From Salinibacterium sp. SWN167 (GTDB lineage Bacteria; Actinomycetota; Actinomycetes; Actinomycetales; Microbacteriaceae): a stretch of DNA of 64,000 nt. Below the pieces are notes generated by a model. That model was not told the DNA's origin. It saw only the letters and a program-made list of their open reading frames with translations, and did not search any database. A program made the translations under genes and the position numbers. The first letter of the stretch is position 1; the number at the start of each line of letters is the position of its first letter. Below, in pieces: positions 51,801 to 59,105 of this stretch. The stretch spans positions 992,001 to 1,056,000 of the forward strand of contig NZ_JADYWU010000001.1 in the NCBI RefSeq assembly GCF_015864665.1. Reading direction: 5' to 3'.

Positions 51801-52524
51801 CGTCATGCAGGCGGTGTTGGATGCCGTCAGCCGTCGTCGTCCGGAACTACTCGATGTCATCATCGGCGATCGTGCCGAACCGTTTACGGTCACCACGATT
51901 GATCAAGCTGTGGCCCAAAGCCGCGACCGCGTTATTTTCTCCATCGGATATGGCCGCACACCGCACGGTCGCGTGCTCTCCGATTTCGGATCACTGGGTG
52001 AGCCCGGGGGAGAGCGCCTGCTTGCTGTCGCGATGACGCGAGCACGTCGTTCGCTCGAAATCGTCACATCGTTCCGCTCAGAAGACCTCGACGACGGGCG
52101 CATGAAGCACGGCGCTGTTGCGCTGGCTGAAGTGCTCGACGAAGTGGATGCCCGCTTCGCCGAAGTTCCTGTGCCCGATGACAGCGACCCCATGCTCGTT
52201 GATCTCGCTCGCCGCCTCGAAGCCCGCGGACTGCGCGTCTCGCTCGGGCACCGCGGCAAGCTTGGCCTTGTTGCCTCGCGCGGTGGTCGCTGTGGCACGA
52301 TCGAGACCGACGCTATGGTTCACGAATCAAGCCTGCGCGAGTCGCTTCGATTGCGCCCTGAACTGCTGCGTCGCCTCGGCTGGCACTACCTGCGGGTACA
52401 CGCTTTCGAACTCTTCAGTGACCCCGATCAGGTTGCCGACAAGGTCGCCAGGATGCTCGGAGCAGAGCCTGCTCCCACGACCGAGCCCATCACGATCATC
52501 CCCGCCACCCGTCCGCAGCAGTAA
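48874..52524 (+). CDS. Helicase-like protein with degenerate ATPase motifs (DUF4011/REase-type group)
   Basis: A 1216-residue protein with superfamily 1 helicase architecture. The Walker A region at about 280-287 reads PGTGGTQT where active relatives have PGTGKSQT, so the lysine is glycine. The Walker B region at about 803-809 reads VLVDAGA where relatives have DEA or DEAS, so the catalytic glutamate is absent. Motif VI is better kept (AVAMTRARRSLEI, near 1050). The C-terminal 100 residues (TIETDAMVHESSLRESLRLRPELLRRLGW) resemble the MTES_1575-type restriction-endonuclease-like domain, again lacking the usual ECDG-type motif. It is probably not an active helicase. An in-frame GTG at 48727 could add 49 residues. 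Confidence 0.88.
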   Translation: MAGNVAEPTWTLWRSQLSELGGRSPLIHFVDSPRTRVDLSTTHPGGLAQFITGKRTLLSSLIRDDVALRSAKTAAGAVAAKGLELATARGIDSVHLGIGIARWTHDDVEFCGPVLLRPLAIRRHGRDFELKLRGSAFLNPALARALDEQFHLRLDAESFVALADADGTFKPNPVIDRLRGLTSHLDAFSVSPRLVVSSFADVAHGLADDAVDLKHPILDALAGNTAAAWTIKEGYAPVPALSADERSPQTDNLLLDADAEQENVIAQIEAGNSLVVRTLPGTGGTQTIVNAVGALVAQNKRVLVVSPRRASLQSIADRFADIGLPGLAVAPRTLRRDIIRSISRSEKASRPQIEDVDDALLRLRKIMLDYRESMSVSDGVLGVSVLDCVSELSRLALLPTPPSTTARLSREAVEKLAKDRSAATGVIIAAAKLGEFKYGPGDSPWYGAQFANGAEALKAHGIAQRANEQLSSLLDVANRLVSNTRMRPFQSIDELGVYLRLLVDLRETLDRFVPTVFDRAITELIAATAPRRDFPDMTSTNRRRLKKLALEYVRPGVRVTDMHGALKRIQKQRVLWHRFVAEGASPAVPVGIGEVQRSYQQVSDDLAALDIPLGIADSHMNLSSLPIPFLIEKVESLAAESDVLNNLQERTALMGSLRDLKLNPLIEDLAQRHVPEDQVAAELELSWWKSALDSMLEVDRALLNANTSVVDRLEADFRLVDEAHASANAKQLSWQIAENWKIGLVDWPDEASALKRALAKERLTSFDVQTSAPHLSRTIAPVWLASPYEIDSVVDTMPFDTVVLVDAGAVTVAEAAGAIRRSKQVVVIGDPVIQSPTPFETAVRDVTGDAAPLVDDDTREALVDDSAFAKLSGLLPTLTLTRSYRPGGEELAELVNRRFYDGQIESLPWAGSFLGHGSLAVSYVADGIGMPDPDSGAVESPDAEVSRVVELVLDHATKRPQESLMVITASPVHSVRVMQAVLDAVSRRRPELLDVIIGDRAEPFTVTTIDQAVAQSRDRVIFSIGYGRTPHGRVLSDFGSLGEPGGERLLAVAMTRARRSLEIVTSFRSEDLDDGRMKHGAVALAEVLDEVDARFAEVPVPDDSDPMLVDLARRLEARGLRVSLGHRGKLGLVASRGGRCGTIETDAMVHESSLRESLRLRPELLRRLGWHYLRVHAFELFSDPDQVADKVARMLGAEPAPTTEPITIIPATRPQQ

Positions 52525-52772
52525 TGGCAGACGGCATCCGCCCCGAGCATTCGGGCGCACGGGCGAGCGATGGAGCGTCCGAGGGCGAGCTGTGCAGCGC
52601 GGCGGGAACAGAGCATGCCGGTGAGTCGAGCGTGAAGCCCACGAAGCGTCGCCGCGTGACGACGGCTCCGCCGGCGGGGTCAGATCCGCATCCGCCTGCA
52701 GAACCGGAGCGGCATCAGGTTAACGAAAATGACGAGCGGCTCAAGGGCGACAAACCTCCGCATTGGGGGTAA
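52524..52772 (+). CDS. Small hypothetical protein downstream of the helicase-like gene
   Basis: An 82-residue hydrophilic protein. The C-terminal part (KRRRVTTAPPAGSDPHPPAEPERHQ and NENDERLKGDKPPHWG) is proline-rich and ends in a PHWG tail that I have seen in other Microbacteriaceae proteins in this position. Its ATG overlaps the stop of the helicase-like gene (TAATG), so it is translationally coupled. Function is unknown; it could be a partner peptide of that protein. Confidence 0.7.
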   Translation: MADGIRPEHSGARASDGASEGELCSAAGTEHAGESSVKPTKRRRVTTAPPAGSDPHPPAEPERHQVNENDERLKGDKPPHWG

Positions 52773-52814
52773 GTGCCTTGGCCGCTCGCCGGTAGTTCGT
52801 GAGCTACGGAGGGT

Positions 52815-52842
52815 AGCTGCGAGCTGCGAGCTGCGAGCTGCG
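52815..52842. repeat. Seven-bp repeat, four copies
   Basis: AGCTGCG repeats four times in tandem (52815-52842), 6 nt beyond the mscL stop on the minus strand. A possible slippage site. Confidence 0.85.
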
Positions 52843-52847
52843 AAGTG

Positions 52848-53249
52848 CTAGCTGCTTTGCTTGGCGAGCAGGTCGCGAATCTGCAGAAGCAGTTCTGCTT
52901 CGGTGGGGCCAGCCTCAGGCTCCACGACGGCCGGCTTGCGTGCAGCGGCAAGCTTGTTGGCGTAGTTCATCGGTGCAACGATGGCGAAGTACACGACGGC
53001 TGCGACGAGCACGAACTGGATGATCGCCGCGATGACCGCGCCGAAGTAGATCGTTGCCCCGCTGGTGCCAATTGCGACCGGGAGCGCTGTCGCCAGCGAC
53101 TCTGCATTAAACAAGGCACCGATGAGCGGATTGAATACCGCTTCAACAATCGTGTTGACGACTGCCGTGAATGCAGCGCCAATGACGACTGCAACGGCCA
53201 AGTCGATGACGTTGCCACGCAAAATGAATTCTTTGAATCCGCTTAACAT
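52848..53249 (-). CDS. mscL: Large-conductance mechanosensitive channel
   Basis: A 133-residue channel that opens under membrane tension to release osmolytes. The N-terminal GFKEFILRGNVIDLAVAVVIGAAF and second helix (FGAVIAAIIQFVLVAAVVYFAIV) are typical of MscL; the C-terminal helix carries EAELLLQIRDLL. Length matches the family. It is 30 nt from the fmdB-like gene on the same strand. Confidence 0.97.
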   Translation of the reverse strand: MLSGFKEFILRGNVIDLAVAVVIGAAFTAVVNTIVEAVFNPLIGALFNAESLATALPVAIGTSGATIYFGAVIAAIIQFVLVAAVVYFAIVAPMNYANKLAAARKPAVVEPEAGPTEAELLLQIRDLLAKQSS

Positions 53250-53279
53250 GATTACTCCTCTGTGTGGGGGAAGTAATAA

Positions 53280-53618
53280 CTATGACGCTTTTGTGGCCGA
53301 TGGTGAAGAGGCTGGCGGAGATGAGGCGCTTGTCGACGGCTTCGAATCCGACTTCGCGGAGTCAGATTTCTTTGAGTCAGACGACGAATTCGAAGTACTT
53401 GACGAGTTCGAGCCCGAGCTGGAGTCAGTCGAACTCGTGGTCGAGCGTGAGTCGTTGCGGTAGAAACCAGAGCCGTTGAACGTGACTCCGACGGCGGAGA
53501 AGATCTTGCGAAGTTTGCCTTGGCAGGCGGGGCACACCGTGAGCGAGTCATCGGTGAACGATTGCTGGATATCGAACGCGTTGTCACATTCGGTGCAGCG
53601 GTAGGAGTAGGTAGGCAC
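53280..53618 (-). CDS. FmdB-family zinc-ribbon protein with serine-rich tail
   Basis: A 112-residue protein. Residues 1-48 form the FmdB zinc ribbon: MPTYSYRCTECDNAFDIQQSF then CPACQGKLRKIFSAVGVTFNGSGFYRND, with two CxxC pairs. The remaining 60 residues are almost entirely Ser, Asp, Lys, Thr and Pro, so probably disordered. FmdB is a small regulatory protein of uncertain role. It lies between the cyclo-ligase and mscL genes on the same strand, the order often seen in related genomes. Confidence 0.9.
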   Translation of the reverse strand: MPTYSYRCTECDNAFDIQQSFTDDSLTVCPACQGKLRKIFSAVGVTFNGSGFYRNDSRSTTSSTDSSSGSNSSSTSNSSSDSKKSDSAKSDSKPSTSASSPPASSPSATKAS

Positions 53619-53625
53619 GAGATCC

Positions 53626-54216
53626 TTAGTTGTGCTCGGTGATGGTCACAATTCCCGTGGGGGTAACTATGCCGTTTACTGGTTGGTCATGAATTTCTGT
53701 GGGCACTTCATCCACATATTCGTTGTCGAAGATCACCGCATAGACGGGCGGCTTGGTCTCCATGGAGCCGAGGGTCTTGTCGAAATAGCCGCGACCCCAC
53801 CCCATGCGCATGCCGGAACGATCCACGGATGCCGCAGGCACGATGATGAGGTCGACGTCGTTGATGGCGATCGGGCCGAGCACGTCGCTCGTAGGCGCTG
53901 GCATCCCGATGAGGTCCTGGTCTTCATCTTCGCCGTCGTAGGGGGCCCAGTCGAGGAGGCCATCGGCGCGCGAGATGGGAAGCAGCACGGTGATGTCGTG
54001 CTCGCAGGCCCAGTGCAAAAATCCGCGGGTTTCGGGTTCGTCGGTGGTGGAAAGGTAGGCGGCGATCGAGGTAGATCCGAGTCTCTGAGCGAGCTCGATG
54101 AGGTGCTCTGTTACACCAGTGTTAAATTCTTCCCGCTCTTTGGCGGTGCAGATGCGTCGGCGTTCGCGTAATTCGGCCCGGAGTGCACGTTTATCGTGAC
54201 TGACGTCGTCGGTCAT
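53626..54216 (-). CDS. 5-formyltetrahydrofolate cyclo-ligase
   Basis: A 196-residue enzyme that converts 5-formyl-THF to 5,10-methenyl-THF using ATP. Recognised by KRALRAELRERRRI near the N-terminus, IAAYLSTTDEPETRGFLHWA, DLIIVPAASVDRSGMRMGWGRGYFDKTL (the GxGxGYYD-like motif) and the VPTEIHDQPVNGIVTP tail. ATG at 54216 is chosen over one three codons upstream. It shares a 39-nt divergent promoter region with galU, and both starts lack clear ribosome sites. Confidence 0.93.
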   Translation of the reverse strand: MTDDVSHDKRALRAELRERRRICTAKEREEFNTGVTEHLIELAQRLGSTSIAAYLSTTDEPETRGFLHWACEHDITVLLPISRADGLLDWAPYDGEDEDQDLIGMPAPTSDVLGPIAINDVDLIIVPAASVDRSGMRMGWGRGYFDKTLGSMETKPPVYAVIFDNEYVDEVPTEIHDQPVNGIVTPTGIVTITEHN

Positions 54217-54255
54217 ACTAAGCATTCTACGAGACTGGCCGACTACGCTGTACCT

Positions 54256-55146
54256 ATGGCTACGAAGATTACTAAAGCGGTTATTCCTGCTGCAGGTCTG
54301 GGCACACGATTTCTCCCGGCAACGAAAGCTATGCCGAAGGAGATGTTGCCGGTTGTAGATAAACCGGCTATCCAATATGTCGTAGAGGAAGCGGTTGCCG
54401 CTGGCCTTACCGATGTGTTGATGATCACGGGGCGCAATAAGAACGCCCTCGAAAACCATTTCGACCGCATGACGGAGCTCGAGGCCACTCTGGAGCAAAA
54501 GGGCGATACCGACCGTCTTTCGAAAGTTGAGTTCTCTAACGACCTCGCTGATATGCACTACGTGCGTCAAGGTGACCCGCGCGGTCTTGGCCACGCGGTT
54601 CTCCGCGCCAAAATGCATGTGGGTCATGAACCGTTCGCCGTGCTGCTCGGTGACGACCTCATCGATGACCGCGACGTTCTGCTCTCCCGCATGTTAGAAG
54701 AGCAAGAGGGGCGCAACGCCACCATCATCGCCCTCATGGAGGTCGACCCGGCCCAGAGCCACATGTATGGCATCGCAACGGTAGAGCCCACCGACGACCC
54801 CGATGTTGTGCACATCACGGGCCTCGTCGAGAAGCCGGCTCAGGGCACCGCGCTCTCCAACCTCGCCATCATCGGCCGCTATGTCTTGAGGCCAGAAATC
54901 TTCGAAGTTCTCGAGCGCACTGACCCCGGCAAGGGCGGCGAAATCCAGTTGACGGATGCCCTTCAGGAGATGGCAGAGAACGATATTGCGGGCGGCGTTT
55001 ATGGCGTCGTATTCCGCGGTCGCCGTTACGACACCGGTGACCGTCTCGACTACATCAAGGCCATCGTGCAGCTTGCTGTTGAGCGCGATGACCTGGGCCC
55101 TGAATTGCGCCCGTGGCTTAAGCAGTTCAGCTCAACACTGGACTAG
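54256..55146 (+). CDS. galU: UTP-glucose-1-phosphate uridylyltransferase
   Basis: A 296-residue enzyme that makes UDP-glucose for cell-envelope polysaccharides. The nucleotide-binding start AVIPAAGLGTRFLPATKAMPKEMLPVVDKPAIQYVVEEA and the LLGDDLIDD and GLVEKPAQGTALSNLAIIGRYVL segments are typical. ATG at 54256 is likely leaderless or nearly so; a start 20 codons upstream overlaps the divergent gene. Only 3 nt separate it from the rimJ-like gene. Confidence 0.97.
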   Translation: MATKITKAVIPAAGLGTRFLPATKAMPKEMLPVVDKPAIQYVVEEAVAAGLTDVLMITGRNKNALENHFDRMTELEATLEQKGDTDRLSKVEFSNDLADMHYVRQGDPRGLGHAVLRAKMHVGHEPFAVLLGDDLIDDRDVLLSRMLEEQEGRNATIIALMEVDPAQSHMYGIATVEPTDDPDVVHITGLVEKPAQGTALSNLAIIGRYVLRPEIFEVLERTDPGKGGEIQLTDALQEMAENDIAGGVYGVVFRGRRYDTGDRLDYIKAIVQLAVERDDLGPELRPWLKQFSSTLD

Positions 55147-55149
55147 CGG

Positions 55150-55809
55150 ATGGCGTTTGGCATTCCGACGCTTGGCGACGGAAACATCAGTATTCGGCCC
55201 ATTCGGGTGCGAGACGCTCGTGCGTTAGAAAAAGAACTCCGTGACAACCGGGGGTGGCTTCGCAAGTGGGAAGCCACCAGCCCGGTTGGTCCGTCGTCGT
55301 TCGACGTGAAGTCGAGCATCCGGGGTCTGCTGCAGCTGTCTCGCGTGGGCACCGGCTTGCCGTTCGTGATCGAGTACGAGGGTGAAGTTGCGGGTCAGCT
55401 GAACGTGTCGTCCATTACCTATGGGTCGCTCGCCTCGGCATCCCTCGGCTATTGGGTCTCTGAGCGATTCGCGGGCAAAGGGCTCACGCCAACCGCGGTC
55501 GCGCTCGCCACCGACTACTGCTTCTTTCAACTTGGTCTCCACCGCATGGAGATCTGCATTCGGCCCGAGAACGAGCCGAGCCTTCGTGTGGTCGAGAAGC
55601 TGGGGTTCCGCTACGAACAACTGCGCCGCCGTTTCATCCACATCGATGGTGACTGGCGCGACCACTTCTGTTTTGCTCTCACAGTGGAAGAGCTCCCTCA
55701 GGGTGTCTTGCGGCGCTGGAAATCAGGTAACGCTCCCGAGCAGGATGCTCACATTCCGGCTGACGACCGTGTGCGGGCCGCGCACCCTCTGAGTCTTCCG
55801 CAGCGCTGA
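55150..55809 (+). CDS. GNAT acetyltransferase, RimJ/RimL type
   Basis: A 219-residue acetyltransferase. The fold is shown by ISIRPIRVRDARALEKELRDNRGWLRKWEAT, LGYWVSERFAGKGLTPTAVALATDYCFFQLGLHRMEICIRPEN and SLRVVEKLGFRYEQLRRRFIHIDGDWRDHFCFALT. This arrangement is RimJ-like, N-acetylating a protein N-terminus. It is 3 nt after galU, so in one operon. The last 17 bases with the stop codon are part of a tandem duplication. Actual substrate is unknown. Confidence 0.9.
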   Translation: MAFGIPTLGDGNISIRPIRVRDARALEKELRDNRGWLRKWEATSPVGPSSFDVKSSIRGLLQLSRVGTGLPFVIEYEGEVAGQLNVSSITYGSLASASLGYWVSERFAGKGLTPTAVALATDYCFFQLGLHRMEICIRPENEPSLRVVEKLGFRYEQLRRRFIHIDGDWRDHFCFALTVEELPQGVLRRWKSGNAPEQDAHIPADDRVRAAHPLSLPQR

Positions 55810-55824
55810 GTCTTCCGCAGCGCT
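55791..55824. repeat. Seventeen-bp tandem duplication across a stop codon
   Basis: GAGTCTTCCGCAGCGCT occurs twice, back to back (55791-55807 and 55808-55824). The first copy encodes the C-terminus of the RimJ-like protein; the TGA stop spans the junction of the two copies. Confidence 0.88.
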
Positions 55825-55876
55825 AAGCCGACGGTTGTGAAGCACTGAGCCGGTGCCGAACACGCTGCCAGCGATC

Positions 55877-55900
55877 GTGTGGTCACGCGTGTGGTCACGC
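55877..55900. repeat. Twelve-bp tandem duplication
   Basis: GTGTGGTCACGC is duplicated exactly (55877-55888, 55889-55900), in the 188-nt gap before the GlpR-like gene. Nothing else in the gap stands out. Confidence 0.85.
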
Positions 55901-55997
55901 ATATCTTGGCGTTGTTGCCGGGGGACTCTCAGCAACTTGTCACGTCACTACCGCGTGCCGACTGCCTGTCGTGCACGGATGCTCGTAGCGTATACCC

Positions 55998-56936
55998 ATG
56001 GAACTCACCAGCATCGGCGGCGGCGTCATGATCGCGCTCGCCGCGGCGCTGTGGCTCGTGTACCTGGTTCCGAACTGGTTCAAGAATCGCGAGTACTTGG
56101 CTACCGAACGAAACGCCGTTCGACTTCAGCAGACGATCCGCGTCTTGGCGCAGACCTCAGAGATTCCTGACGAGGTGCGCGCGGAAGCTGTTGCGCGGCA
56201 CGCGGCAGAGCTGGCCAAGGCAAGTGTGAACCAAGGGCCGGTCGCCGTCGGTCGCGCCGTCACCCCACCCACACGCGAAGAAGTGCTCGCGCTCTCCGCC
56301 CGACGCTTGCGTCGCACGCGCGCCTTCACCGCAGCCGTGCTCCTGGCCAGCATTGCAGTAATTGCTGTGCAGGTCGTCATGATCTTTACGGCCGGAGCCG
56401 CCATCATCTCCGGCACGTGGCTCGTTCTCGCTGCCGCCACCATGGCCGGCATGAGCGCGAGTGCCATGCTGTCGCGGCTAGCAGAACGTTCACGCAGTCG
56501 ACGCGACAGCAGCGCCCCGCGGGCTCGCACTGCTGCACCTCGTCGCCGGGTTGTGCTCTCCTCGGAAGCCCCCATCGAAGACGTCACGTCGAAGGTCAGC
56601 TGGACTCCCGTTCCCGTGCCGAAGCCCATGTACCTCACCCGCAGCAACGCGCCAGAAGCCGCCGTCGCGGCAGCCCGCCACGCCGGGCAGATCGACAGCG
56701 AGCTGCGGGCTGCGGCGGAATCCGCCGAACAGGCTTTGCGCGCAAACACCGCCGCGATGGCGTCAGCTACTCGCGAAGCGGAACTTGCGCGGGATGCTCA
56801 GCGTGCAGCGACTGCGCCTGCCGAATCTCCGGCCGCGGCATCCGTGCCCAACAGGTTTGCTGGCATGGGGATCGTCGAAGAATCGGGCAACTCGCTCGAC
56901 CTCGACGCCGCGCTTGCTCGTCGTCGCGCTAGCTAA
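55998..56936 (+). CDS. Membrane protein resembling the gephyrin-like protein receptor GlpR
   Basis: A 312-residue protein. Residues about 7-27 form a first helix, and about 105-155 hold two more; the rest is cytoplasmic, basic and alanine-rich. In mycobacteria and corynebacteria the gene after galU, moeA (glp) and rimJ encodes a membrane protein (Rv0996-type) recently called GlpR, which binds the gephyrin-like Glp in the divisome. This gene is in the equivalent place, but the moeA-like gene is absent from between galU and rimJ. The family call rests on synteny and topology; sequence identity was not measured. Confidence 0.6.
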   Translation: MELTSIGGGVMIALAAALWLVYLVPNWFKNREYLATERNAVRLQQTIRVLAQTSEIPDEVRAEAVARHAAELAKASVNQGPVAVGRAVTPPTREEVLALSARRLRRTRAFTAAVLLASIAVIAVQVVMIFTAGAAIISGTWLVLAAATMAGMSASAMLSRLAERSRSRRDSSAPRARTAAPRRRVVLSSEAPIEDVTSKVSWTPVPVPKPMYLTRSNAPEAAVAAARHAGQIDSELRAAAESAEQALRANTAAMASATREAELARDAQRAATAPAESPAAASVPNRFAGMGIVEESGNSLDLDAALARRRAS

Positions 56937-56965
56937 CACTTGCTGCCCCACTACCGGGCAGAACA

Positions 56966-57008
56966 ATGGGGCGTGCAGTGCGAAGAATCTTCGCACCGCA
57001 CGCCCCAT
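56966..57008. terminator. Bidirectional terminator
   Basis: Twenty-base arms (56966-56985 and 56989-57008) pair with one wobble. It sits between the convergent GlpR-like and actP genes. Confidence 0.85.
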
Positions 57009-57015
57009 CTTCGTT

Positions 57016-58650
57016 CTAGTGAGTTGTCGCCGCTTCAGCGCCGTGGCCACTGAGCGAACGCACATCCATCTCGGCAGCAAGCGCCGGGTCTTCTGTGCGA
57101 GACGACGTCACGGTTCCCAACCAGCCGAGAACGAACCCGAGCGGGATCGAAACGATGCCCGGATTCTGCAGGGGGAAGATCGCGAAGTTCACGCCTTCAC
57201 CCAGCATCGACGTGGGGGTTCCGCTCATGACGGGAGAGAACACGATCAGCAGAACTGCTGCTGACAGACCGCCAACCATGCTCCAGACGGCACCGCGCGT
57301 ATTGAACCGCTTCCAGTACAGGGAGTAGAGGATCGTCGGCAGGTTCGCGCTCGCGGCAACGGCGAAGGCGAGCGCCACGAGGAAGGCGATGTTCTGACCT
57401 TGAACGCCAATACCTCCCGCGACGGCGAGAACACCGATCACGACGACAGTGCGACGCGCGATCTTGACCTCGGCATCCGGGTCTCCCTTGCCCTTCTTGA
57501 TCACGTTGGAGTAGATGTCGTGAGCGAAAGATGCCGCTGCCGTGATCGTTAGCCCTGCCACGACCGCAAGGATCGTAGCGAACGCGATCGCGGAGACAAA
57601 CCCCAGCAGCAATGGCCCGCCGAGTTCGAGCGCGAGCAGCGGAGCTGCGGAGTTTACTCCGCCGGGAGCATCCAGAATCGTTGCAGAACCTACCAAGGCA
57701 GCTGCACCGTAACCCAACACGAGGGTGAGGATGTAGAAGCCGCCGATGAGCCAAATCGCCCACACGACTGAGCGCCGTGCCTCTTTGGCGGTTGGCACCG
57801 TGTAGAAGCGCATGAGCACGTGAGGCAGGCCTGCCGTGCCCAGCACGAGGGCGAGCGACAGCGAGATGAAGTCGAGCGGATTTGCGCCGTACTTGAGTCC
57901 CGGCGCCAAAATAGCGTCAGCGGGCGTAGCCACGGAGTTGTCGACTGCGCTCTGCAGCACGCGCGACAGGTCGAAGCCATTGATGACAAGCACCCAGATG
58001 GCCATCGCGATTGCGGCGCCCACGAGGAGGAACGCTTTCACGATTTGCACCCACGTGGTGCCCTTCATGCCGCCGATCAGCACGTACAGGATCATGAGAC
58101 CGCCGACGATGGCGACCACGATGGACTGGCCGACCTTGTCGTCGATGCCGAGGAGAAGCGAGACGAGACCACCAGCTCCGGCCATTTGAGCGAGCAAGTA
58201 GAAGAAACAGACCGCGAGCGTTGTTAGTGCGGCTGCCATTCTCACCGGACGCTGCTTCAGGCGGAAGGAAAGAACATCCGCCATCGTGAATTTGCCGGTG
58301 TTGCGCATGAGCTCAGCCACCAACAGCAGGGCGACCAACCAGGCCACCAAGAAGCCGATGGAGTACAAGAACCCGTCATAGCCATTGATCGCAATGGCGC
58401 CAACAATGCCCAAGAAGGATGCTGCGGAGAGATAATCTCCGGTGATCGCGAACCCGTTTTGCGGACCGGTGAACGAACGGCCGCCCGCGTAGTAGTCGGC
58501 CGCCGTCGCGTTGTTGCGACTGGCGCGAATCACAATAAAGAGGGTGATTCCGACGAAGCCGATGAAGATCGAGATATTGAGAACCGGATTGCTCTGAGAC
58601 TCAGCATCAACCGCAGCAGCGGCGGCCATGGTCAGGGTGTTGGCGATCAT
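57016..58650 (-). CDS. actP: Cation/acetate symporter (SSS family)
   Basis: A 544-residue sodium/solute symporter with about thirteen helices. The FTGPQNGFAITGDYLSAASFLGIVGAIA motif and LGTAGLPHVLMRFYTVPTAKEARRS are typical of ActP-type acetate/propionate permeases, and the FFYLLAQMAGAGGLVSLLLG segment fits too. It overlaps the DUF485 gene by ATGA, the usual yjcH-actP order, and together with prpE forms an uptake-activation operon for short-chain fatty acids. RamA-like regulation is likely from the divergent gene. Confidence 0.95.
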   Translation of the reverse strand: MIANTLTMAAAAAVDAESQSNPVLNISIFIGFVGITLFIVIRASRNNATAADYYAGGRSFTGPQNGFAITGDYLSAASFLGIVGAIAINGYDGFLYSIGFLVAWLVALLLVAELMRNTGKFTMADVLSFRLKQRPVRMAAALTTLAVCFFYLLAQMAGAGGLVSLLLGIDDKVGQSIVVAIVGGLMILYVLIGGMKGTTWVQIVKAFLLVGAAIAMAIWVLVINGFDLSRVLQSAVDNSVATPADAILAPGLKYGANPLDFISLSLALVLGTAGLPHVLMRFYTVPTAKEARRSVVWAIWLIGGFYILTLVLGYGAAALVGSATILDAPGGVNSAAPLLALELGGPLLLGFVSAIAFATILAVVAGLTITAAASFAHDIYSNVIKKGKGDPDAEVKIARRTVVVIGVLAVAGGIGVQGQNIAFLVALAFAVAASANLPTILYSLYWKRFNTRGAVWSMVGGLSAAVLLIVFSPVMSGTPTSMLGEGVNFAIFPLQNPGIVSIPLGFVLGWLGTVTSSRTEDPALAAEMDVRSLSGHGAEAATTH

Positions 58651-59039
58651 AGTGCTGACTCCTTCGCGGCGAGATCTGCTCTGATTTGGGCGGCGAGTGG
58701 ATCCAGCCGCCGGTTAGCGAATGACACGTACATCATGGTGATCACGAACGTGCTGATGAACTGGCCAAAGCCCAACAAGAGTCCGACATTGATGACGCCG
58801 AAGACGGGCGTCGCCATGAAGTCATGGGCGTAGGCCGCCAAAATCACGTAGGCGAAATACCAGACCAAGAAGAACACCGTGAGGGGAAACACAAACGAGC
58901 GGTGTCGCCGTTTGAGTTCAATAAAGGCCGGCTCCTTCTCTTCATCTTGATAGATGAGCCCGGCACGCACACTCGGCACATCGGTGGGGTCGCCTGGCGG
59001 GAACACTTCGTTCTTGGTGGGGGAAATTTCATCAGACAT
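58647..59039 (-). CDS. DUF485 membrane protein (YjcH-like)
   Basis: A 130-residue protein with two membrane helices (about 52-72 and 85-108); FIELKRRHRSFVFPLTVFFLVWYFAYVILAAYA is the DUF485 hallmark. Members are co-encoded with acetate permeases and help their function in an undefined way. ATG at 59039 is chosen because it follows a strong AGGAGG site; the ATG 8 codons upstream does not. The stop overlaps actP by 4 nt. Confidence 0.93.
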   Translation of the reverse strand: MSDEISPTKNEVFPPGDPTDVPSVRAGLIYQDEEKEPAFIELKRRHRSFVFPLTVFFLVWYFAYVILAAYAHDFMATPVFGVINVGLLLGFGQFISTFVITMMYVSFANRRLDPLAAQIRADLAAKESAL

Positions 59040-59105
59040 TTGGGGCCTCCTTGCCACAAACAATTGAGAGGGGGATGGATGGTGGGGAATGGATGAAGGG
59101 GGGAA

